Shown: positions 56,640 through 64,000 of the stretch, piece after piece
Position numbering within the stretch: the stretch's first letter is position 1
Layout of the letters: the number at the start of each line of letters is the position of its first letter
Source: Saccopteryx bilineata
Taxonomy: Eukaryota > Chordata > Mammalia > Chiroptera > Emballonuridae
Assembly: GCF_036850765.1 (NCBI RefSeq)
Contig: NC_089492.1
Span: 67,952,982-68,016,981 of the forward strand
Length of the DNA stretch: 64,000 nt
Reading direction: 5' to 3'
Program-made: the position numbers and the translations under genes
Notes under the pieces: generated by a model
Database searches by the model: none
What the model was told of the DNA's origin: nothing
The model's input: the letters and a program-made list of their open reading frames with translations, nothing else

Positions 56640-56921
56640 TTTTTTGGGGAGGGGGAGGCAGAAAGGAAGAGAGAGGGATGAGAAGCATCAATTCTTCATT
56701 GCGGCATCTTAGTTCACTGATTGCTTTGTCCTATGTGCCTTGACTGGGGGGCTCCAGCCGAGCCAGTGACCCCTTGCTCAAGCCAGTGACCTTGGGCTCA
56801 AGTCAGTGACCATGGGGTCATGTCTATGATCCCACGCTCAAGCCAGCAACCTCGGGGCTTCAAACCTGGGTCCTCAGCATCCAAGGCCAAACACTATCCA
56901 TTGTGCCACCACCTGGTCAGA
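56640..56921 (-). mobile_element. Bat SINE, class B
   Basis: The minus-strand head at 56921 begins CTGACCAGGTGGTGGCACAA, followed by repeated TTGAG units, GTCAAGGCACATAGGACAAA, GATGCTTCTCATCCCTCTCT. The approximate duplications are AGATTATTATTGTT before and AGATTCTTATTTTT after. Confidence 0.88.
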
Positions 56922-56929
56922 CTTAGATT

Positions 56930-57980
56930 CTTATTTTTAAATTAAGGCTGTCAATTTCCACAAGTCTACCAAAGATTAGCTTAAGGTCTCAATTTTTTTA
57001 ATGATTCATTAAAATATACAAAAATACATATACACACAAAAAAGTCTAATTGAACAACTTTTTCAGCTGAATCAAAATATGTTTACATTTTAAATGTAAT
57101 AGGGCACAGTATATATTCCTACACAGATCAAATTCTCCTTTCTTACTGAATCACATAATATTGAAGAAATATGCTTCCATGAAAAAGTAATACACATTCA
57201 TGGACTGAGCTAAAAATTTGGAGAGATCTGTGTACATGTCTAAAAAGTGTACATTCCGACAGAGTGTCAGCCAGCAGCTGAGCCCCATTGGTTTAGGTCT
57301 ATCACTTCTCAAAATCAAAGGCATCAAAACTGATCAGAGCAGGAGAACTACAGATACCTCGATAACTGACCCCTCTCCGTCCGGGACAACTTAACTCATG
57401 CAGCAGAGCAATGCAGACACAATCACGGTATCTCCCTCTCTCCTAGCAGAGCCCATTCCTTAGGATCCAGACTACATAATCAGGATATAGAGATATACTT
57501 TAAAATTCATTATAAGAAAATTGAGAGAAAATTTAAAATATTTCACTGATGTATAATCTGTATTAGAAGCTAATTTTTTATCTTTCAGATAATTTTAAGT
57601 GCTAACATAGCTGCAACACCACCAAAGGGTCTTCTCAGGCTTACCTACACATTCAGACTGACAAACTGTATTAGGCAGCAGGGAAGCACCCACTAGAGCA
57701 CCTGCTCAGCTCTAGTCCCCCTGGGCCATGCAAAAGGTGCCGCTTGAAATTTCCTACGCCATGGAAGTCAGTGTCGCAAAGCCTCCAAGCTCCCCACAAG
57801 GAAATGCTCATTTACTCTCCTATTCGAGGTGTAGTTTACCAACGAGAGGTCATTTTATCATCAGTAATGTTGCCTAGAATTGTAGTTGACATACAATCTT
57901 ATGGGATTACCAAAGGGAAAGAGTTACAAAGTTAACCAAAGGTTAAAAATGCCAACCTGAAAGAAACAAACAGAACAAAA
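56930..57980. other. Unique AT-rich stretch
   Basis: No gene or repeat was recognised. A 63-codon plus frame at 57744-57935 has no domain. Confidence 0.45.
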
Positions 57981-57984
57981 ACGG

Positions 57985-58140
57985 AAGGAGGGAGGGAGGG
58001 AGGAAGATGCCGACCTGTACAAAATATAGTCAATGATCACTAGACTTATCAGAGTGATCTCTGCGTAAGGTATGCAAACATCTAATCACTATGTTGTACA
58101 CCTGAAACTAATATACGATGCTGGTTCTCAGATAACTTTA
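57985..58140 (+). repeat. L1 3'-UTR-like fragment
   Basis: A GGAGGGAGGGAGG run followed by TAATCACTATGTTGTACACC and TGAAACTAATATACGATGCT resembles a sense L1MA/L1MB-type 3' end. Confidence 0.6.
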
Positions 58141-58720
58141 AGACTGTTACACAGAATTTCTCTTTTCTAAAACAATTAGTGACCAAGTTCTGACAGGCTG
58201 AGCTGTTGAAGCCAGCACCCTTGGTCTAGTAGGAATACCAGCCCACAGTTCAAGACTGAGACTCGTCTCTCTCTGTTCTCCTTGCCTCTGGTCTCTTCCT
58301 CTCCATGTCATTCCCAAATATGCCCTGTGTACCAATCAGTCAACATCAAATATCACTTTGGTAATATCACTCATCAGATCCTGGAATTTAAATGTTTGAT
58401 CGCAGCTACTGCTTAGAGAATAAAAGGCAAACACTTGAACCTAGAATTAAAGGCCTCAGCCTGGCTCAGAGCTGTATTTCTAATGGTACCTTCTACTCTT
58501 CTACAAGAAGGCTCTCTTTGGCCAATGCTCTGTTCAAAGCCTTGTATAGGCTCTGCTCCTTCCCCTTCTTCCTCTTCGTTCATGCTGTGTCTCCTGCCCA
58601 GAATGTCACCTCTCTACACCTCTCTCCAGGTATCCAAATCTTGCTGTCTTCCAAACCTTTGCCACAAGCTTTATATCTCCCATAAATCACTCCCTAACCT
58701 AATTAACCCTAATTTGGATT
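58141..58720. other. Non-coding stretch, partly L2-like
   Basis: 58185-58227 holds one copy of a short duplicated sequence (see findings). 58530-58690 has L2-like words (GTGTCTCCTGCCCAGAATGT, CTCCAGGTATCCAAATC). The 97- and 126-codon frames at 58392-58815 are in different phases over this old LINE-like sequence and are not supported. Confidence 0.45.
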
Positions 58721-58727
58721 CACTCGT

Positions 58728-58765
58728 TTATTCATTCATTCATTCATTTGCTCATTTATTTAGAT
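58728..58765. repeat. TCAT tetranucleotide repeat
   Basis: About five TCAT/ATTC units with flanking TTTATTTA variants. Confidence 0.85.
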
Positions 58766-58892
58766 TTATTAGATGTAGGCATTTGGCAGGCAACATAGGT
58801 TTGGGGCACACATAGACTGCCTATGAATATTACACATAAATTTAAAACATCTCAACTATGCTATAAGCTTCTTAAAGACAAGGAGCTCACCG

Positions 58893-59085
58893 TGGGCTCA
58901 TCAGGCTTGAGGGCCGGGTCAGCGGCTTGAGCGTGGGATCATCAACCTGACCCTATGGTCGCTGGCAGGCATGTATGAGAGAGCAATCAATGAACAACTA
59001 AGGTGCTGCAACTACAAGTTGACACTTTTCATCTCTCCCTTTCTGTCTGTCGCTCAGTCTCTGTCTCTCTGCCTCTCTTTTGCGT
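58893..59085 (+). mobile_element. Bat SINE, class B, 5'-truncated
   Basis: The head is missing. It begins in the repeated GGGCTCATCAGGCTTGAG region and continues through GAGAGCAATCAATGAACAAC, AAGGTGCTGCAACTACAAGT and a CTGTCTGTCG-rich end. The A tail is replaced by TGCGTGCGCGTG. Confidence 0.8.
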
Positions 59086-59299
59086 GCGCGTGCACAAGGA
59101 CTCATTTTTACCCTACAGAGCAACTAACAGTACATTGTAGTAGTCAGGGTTCAATAAATATGTAAATATGTTCCAGTTAAATAAATTTTGAAATGATATA
59201 ATTATATGACCTAATATTTTGACCAAAAATAACTAATGTTTATCCTTGGAGCTTTGAATAGTTACATTTTCTCGTGATGCACACACATCTACACAACAA

Positions 59300-59490
59300 G
59301 AACAGTGGACTTGGAGCCAAGTCTGACAAGCCTAGCTGTTGAAGCCAGCACCCTTGGTCTGTGCTCAACTTGGGCTCCACTATTTACCACCGCTGGTCAT
59401 ATAATTCTTTCTCTCAGTAATCTTCTATAAAATGAAAATATTCACATCTATCTGAGAAGACTATCACATCTGTTCTGAGGAATAAGTAAA
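59300..59490 (+). repeat. MIR SINE with an internal foreign segment
   Basis: Sense MIR words: GTGGACTTGGAGCCAAGTCT before, TTGGGCTCCACTATTTACCA and CTTCTATAAAATGAAAATAT after. Between them, at about 59334-59362, lies a segment absent from MIR and identical to sequence at 58201-58227. Confidence 0.65.
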
Positions 59491-60490
59491 TTAGGAAAAG
59501 ACTATGTTATTATGCTAGAAGAGGATCCATTACTCATTCATTAGTCCAACTGATATTTTCCAGGCTATTCTTAGTGAGGCCAATATCCGCACTTTCTAAG
59601 AGTTTATAAAGATCCATTCCCTTTCCGCTGAGTGAAAGGAAAGATGACTTTGACTGGCTTATGAAAAAAAGGAGAAACTACAAAAATGATCGATTAACAT
59701 ATTTTAATCATTAAGTAATAATCTCTTAAGGCCATAAAACTATTCCTCTTTTAAAACTGTCTTAATTATTCTATATATCAATACATAAAGTACAAACAGT
59801 AGGTAAATATAGCTCTGCTAAGCATCATTGAAAATGGTGTTTGGAAGAGAACAGAGAGATTATAAAATTACTCACTAGAATACGTTTATCTCAATAAACT
59901 TTTTTACTTCCTTTTACATAAAATCACCCTGTATTTGACTTTTGGTTTGAAGTAGGACACATGGGAATTCTTTAATGATTGATGAGCTGGTGTACTTGGT
60001 TTTGCAGAAGAATTATTAACGTCTGTTATAAACCTCTGATGCTCCTGCTAGGCAGACTTGCCCATGTGAGAAGCAGCTGCTCCTGAAATCAATTTCTACA
60101 ATTTGGAGTCTGTCCTGTGATCTTCCGGAGTTCATTCTCCACATCACTGTTTGTTCTCTGACCCCATTGTCTCAACAGACAAGACCCAGCCCTCCCGTTC
60201 AGCAGTACCTCAGCTCTCTCACTGCCCTCCATTTCAGCGACCCAGGATACTCACCGAGACCCACCCTGGAAAGCTAATTTCCAGTAGACCAACTTGCCTA
60301 AAATGTACCCTCTAAATTTTTGATACTCAATCTGGCCGTTTTTCCATGATGTGGCAACAAACAGAAAGTTGTGCGTTTACTGTTCAGTTCATAGGCAAAA
60401 TCTAATTTAGGCACAATTTGACTGTTTTTTCCTCTAGCTTTTCTTTCTAGGTCACCTTTTCTATACCCCAATGCAAAATCTAGGTAACTA
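59490..60490. other. Unique stretch
   Basis: No gene or clear repeat was recognised. Confidence 0.45.
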
Positions 60491-60494
60491 CTAT

Positions 60495-60670
60495 ATCATA
60501 TTGAACAGCATGGACTTTGAGGCCAGGCCTGTCCACATCCTATTACTTGAGCAATATGACTTCACTTCTCCACGCCTCGGGCTCCAGCACCAACTCAAAG
60601 GGTTGTAGCATTAAATGAGTTAGTGCAAGTCAGAAAGAACAGGACCTGACATGAGTTCTGTACAAATTCT
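60495..60670 (+). repeat. MIR SINE fragment
   Basis: GAACAGCATGGACTTTGAGG, CTTCACTTCTCCACGCCTCG, GGTTGTAGCATTAAATGAGT and AACAGGACCTGACATGAGTT follow sense MIR order. Confidence 0.75.
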
Positions 60671-60947
60671 GCACTTGTAATGGGAAGTAACACCAGTTAC
60701 TGCAGAAAAAACTCTTACGTATAGTTTCACTGCTTAAACAGTATCTTTCTGGTGAGTGGGCACTTTTAAGCTTAAAAAATTATGAATACAACATTAGTTC
60801 CTCAGCTTTTCTGTAGGAAGGATTATTTATAATTGTATTCCTTTCTATATTTTATAAGGGAAACGTTCACTAGAAAAAAGGGTATAAAATTGGGAAAAGG
60901 AAAAGGGGGGAAACACTTATATTTTCACTATCTTCAGATACTATTTA

Positions 60948-61342
60948 GCCTGACCAGGTGGTGGTGCAGTGGACAGAGTGTCGGACTGGGACATGAAGGA
61001 CCCAGGTTTGAAACCCCGAGGTCGCCAGGTTGAGTGTGGGCTCACGAGCTTGAGTGCAGGGTCGTTGGCTCGAGCCTGGGATCATAGACATGACCCCATG
61101 GTCGCTGGCTTGAGTCTCCAAAGGTCTCTGGCTTGAGCAAGGGGTCACTCGCTCTGCTGTAGACCCCCCCCCACCCATCAAGGCACATATGTATCTGAGA
61201 AAGCAGTCAATGAACAACAAAAGGAGCCACAACAAAAATTGATGCTTATCTCTCTCCATTCCTGCTTGTCTGTCCCTACCTGTCCCTCTCTCTGACTCAC
61301 TCTCTCTCTCTGTCACAAAAATAAAATAAAATAAAATAAAAA
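60948..61342 (+). mobile_element. Bat SINE, class B, full length
   Basis: Head GCCTGACCAGGTGGTGGTGC, then GTGTCGGACTGGGACATGAA, serial GCTTGAG units, AAGGCACATATG, a CTGTCCCTACCTGTCCCTCT section and an (AAAAT)n tail. The target duplication AGATACTATTTA lies at 60936-60947 and 61343-61354. The 201-codon minus frame at 60945-61550 spans this SINE and is not a gene. Confidence 0.94.
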
Positions 61343-61739
61343 AGATACTATTTAACATTATGATGTATTTATTTACAGGAATATTTGAACAAAATAAATT
61401 AAAAAAACCAGTTGTATAATATTGAATCTCATCATTTCTACCTAACAGCATCACAGAAGTATTTTTCCTCATTATTTCAGCCTTCAAGAATAAAATTTTT
61501 AAGACCATCATAACATTCCAAGTTGAGCTGATATATTTCAAAGCAAACATGGACAGAACTTACTTATAACAACTGCAATCACGCCACCGATTGGCATTAA
61601 TACTTAAGCACGCTTGCCATGAACGAACATTAATAGCACCCACATTCATGGGTGTGCTCATTCTTTTCTACAGTACAAAATACATATACACATATTCACT
61701 AAAACTCTAATAACTAATGTTGCCAGATTCAACACATAC

Positions 61740-62045
61740 CACTTTATTTTATTGATTTATGTGTGTTGTGAAATGATTACCACAAAAGGATAGTCATTAT
61801 CTCATAGATACAATAAAAAGAACAGAATTTCTCCTTGTGATGAGAACTCTTAGGATCTATGTACTATCGCCGCAACTTTCCTGTATCTCATACCACATTT
61901 AGTCATGTTATACATTACACATCCCCATGCCTTATAACTGGAAGGTTGTACCTCTTGACCCTCTTCACCCATTTCACCCACCCCCAACCCTTTCCCCTCT
62001 GGCAGTTAACAATCTGTTCTCTGTATAAACACCACTTTGACTAAC
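61740..62045 (-). repeat. L1 3' UTR fragment, antisense
   Basis: GTGTTGTGAAATGATTACCA, ACATTACACATCCCCATGCC, TTATAACTGGAAGGTTGTAC, CTCTTGACCCTCTTCACCC and AACAATCTGTTCTCTGTATA lie in antisense L1MA/L1MB order. Confidence 0.82.
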
Positions 62046-62504
62046 AGCAACCAGTGAAAATGTTTCATTTACAGAAACAATTTGGGAAGCACCATGGTTT
62101 GATAACATGAGCCACGGAATTGAGGAGGTAAGAACCTAGATTCGTGATCCAGCATAGCCCATAAGTAACTGTGCAACAGCCAGAAAATTGTTTACTAACT
62201 ACAGGCCTTAACTTTAAAGGATTTAAGTGATTCTTAGGGCCTCTTCAAACTCTAAAATAAAGACGCTAAGAAATAAAAATGATTACAGTAGCATACACCA
62301 TAGGACACATAACTATTACTGATGGAAATCATATCCTAATACCTGGAATTGTACTCAGTGCTGTCCCAGACATCCTGCATTTCTTTGTTATATAAATGCA
62401 TTTTTCTTTAAAAGTAAAAAAATTAAAATTCTGCCTTAGTCCTTTCTGCCACCTTGGCTCTCCTATCCCTTCTAACAATAATAATGTAAAATGGAAGTTA
62501 ACTA

Positions 62505-63463
62505 CAACTAGTGCTCAACTTACGACCACGATTGGTTCTGACAGACCGGTCGTAACACGATTTGGTCGTAAGTTGAGTAGGCTGTATGTACAGTACTGTG
62601 AAATGATGTTATAAAAATCTTTAAGTCTATTTTATCATAATTTTCTTTCATTCTTATAGATCATAATTTTCTTTGTTCATTTTATGCCATTTGTATCATC
62701 TCTACACCATTTTGTTTCTTATTTTTACATTCATCAGGTTTAAGTAAAACACTGCATTACCAGTACAACTGGTTTATTTTTTTTGTTTGTTTGTTTGTTT
62801 GTTTTTTGTTTTCATTTTTCTGAAGCTGGAAACAGGGAGAGACAGTCAGACAGACTCCCGCATGCGCCCGACCGGGATCCACCCGGCACGCCCACCAGGG
62901 GCGATGCTCTGCCCACCAGGGGGCGATGCTCTGCCCATCCTGGGCGTCGCCATGTTGCGACCGGAGCCACTCTAGCACCTGAGGCAGAGGCCACAGAGCC
63001 ATCCCCAGCGCCCGGGCCATCTTTGCTCCAATGGACCCTTGGCTGCGGGAGGGGAAGAGAGAGACAGAGAGGAAAGCGCGGCGGAGGGGTGGAGAAGCAA
63101 ATGGGCGCTTCTCCTGTGTGCCCTGGCCAGGAATCGAACCCGGGTCCTCCGCACGCTAGGCCGACGCTCTACCGCTGAGCCAACCGGCCAGGGCACAACT
63201 GGTTTAATATTTGCAAAACATACAAAATTACAAAATACAGGTGCATACAAAAATACAAAATACAGGTGTAAGAAATACCATAGGAAACATTTTCCCAATT
63301 GCAAAACATATAAGCATGTATAAAACATTTTATTGGCCAGCACTGTCGTATACCCAGCTGGGCAACGCTTGCGCTGCCAGACACAGAGCAGTGATGGCTA
63401 GCGATTGTGGTCATAAAGTCGAACGGTCGTAAGTTGCATAGGTCGTAAGTAGATCAATACCTG
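62505..63463. mobile_element. Pogo/Tigger-like element, TA-flanked, holding a SINE
   Basis: The terminal 23 bases of both ends agree at 18 positions, with the inner ten, CTTACGACC preceded by A, identical. They start CAACTAGTGCTC on the left and, read inward, CAGGTATTGATC on the right. TA lies at 62503-62504 and 63464-63465. Subterminal inverted GGTCGTAAGTTG/CAACTTACGACC words repeat near both ends. Net of the SINE it is about 530 bp and non-coding. Confidence 0.85.
62777..63194 (-). mobile_element. Bat SINE, class A, near consensus, in pogo-like element
   Basis: The minus-strand head at 63194 ends CCAACCGGCCAGGGC, and the T-rich tail side carries (TTTG)n. The perfect target duplication ACAACTGGTTTA lies at 62765-62776 and 63195-63206. 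It has two CACCAGGGGNCGATGCTCTG units and many CpGs. The 60-131-codon frames here are SINE-derived. Confidence 0.95.
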
Positions 63464-63469
63464 TATTTG

Positions 63470-64000
63470 ATGTTATTCTCATTGAAGAAAGTTTAATTTA
63501 CTTTTCTGGTGCACAAGGAAACTGATTTTGAAATCTACCTAATCAACACCTAAACAATACTGTCTGTTTAAGTAAACTGGCTTGGATAGTTAATCAAAAG
63601 GAACGTCGTATGTAAGCATGCCTGAATTCATTTATTTTGATCATACAACTATGAGATTAGTTTAAGATAAAGATAGCACTGATGAATTAACCTACCCCAT
63701 ATTTATTAAAATAGAGTACTACTTTGTAAGATTTTTCAAAGCAGATTAATTTAGCAACTAAAAATCTATGAATCTGCCTTAGAATGCTAATTCAATTAAT
63801 GTTTTGCTTGTAATATGCAGTAAAAGGAAAGATATATGTTGAAAATATATCTTGTCACATTTAAAAAAGCAACACAGGCATCTTTTTTATTTTATTTTTC
63901 TAAATACAGCAGTTTATTAAAGCAAAGGGGAACCCTCTCTTTGCCAACTTTCAGTCAACATTTACTTCTGGTCTTGATTATACACAAGATCTAGCACAGT
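63470..64000. other. AT-rich unique stretch to window end
   Basis: No gene or repeat was recognised. Confidence 0.45.

Noticed and set aside
60945..61550. 201-codon minus-strand open frame, the longest in the window
   Set aside because: Most of it is the reverse of a class B SINE with its duplications and tail. There is no domain, and the frame depends on repeat composition.

Overview
This window looks like non-coding mammalian nuclear DNA, either intergenic or deep intronic, and most likely from a bat. The evidence is the density and type of tRNA-derived SINEs. They begin with a tRNA-like head reading CCTGGCCGGTTGGCTCAG or CTGACCAGNGGTGGCGCAG and match SINE types I associate with Chiroptera. 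They sit on old mammal-wide layers: MIR, L2, L1M, MLT1, and Tigger/MER2 DNA transposons. I could not settle the bat family from sequence alone. I found no protein-coding gene, exon series, rRNA, functional tRNA, CRISPR array or prokaryotic-type gene cluster. Every open frame I could explain lies in a transposon, a SINE or a simple repeat, and the others are short and show no recognisable domain.

Layout. 1-9.2 kb: mostly unique AT-rich sequence with a GC-rich minisatellite (1.39-1.47 kb), a CA repeat, MIR, L2 and L1 scraps, a 356-bp Tigger-type MITE, a young SINE, and an internally deleted mariner with TA flanks (7901-8460). 9.2-15.5 kb: L2, a 240-bp polypurine tract, L1M debris, and a MER2/Tigger element (about 13.92-14.95 kb) split by a SINE. 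15.5-27 kb: old L1M fragments in both orientations, an L2 host with a SINE, two SINEs inserted at one target (21.7-22.4 kb), MIRs, and a 121-bp MITE. 27-32 kb: a nearly full-length Tigger1 with a decayed transposase, a SINE with target duplications, then an L1 whose 5' part is inverted against its 3' part (a twin-priming structure). 32-45 kb: AT-rich unique sequence, a 73-bp palindromic MITE, an L1 split by a SINE, and an L1M host split by an MLT1 LTR plus two SINEs. 45-50.5 kb: an L1M split by three later insertions, followed by near-consensus SINEs. 50.5-54.6 kb: L2, a SINE, a 960-bp TA-flanked element with CCATATTTTTCG-like ends, and a SINE inside a SINE. 54.6-64 kb: unique sequence, MIR, L1 and SINE copies, and a pogo-like element (62505-63463) holding a SINE.

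There are no genes working together here. The interest lies in transposon stratigraphy (who inserted into whom), several small TA-flanked elements that I could only place at superfamily level, and one apparent templated insertion at 58.2/59.3 kb. I found no undescribed functional system and do not claim one. Family names were assigned by memory of consensus features, not by a database search. SINE labels A, B and C are my own working classes.
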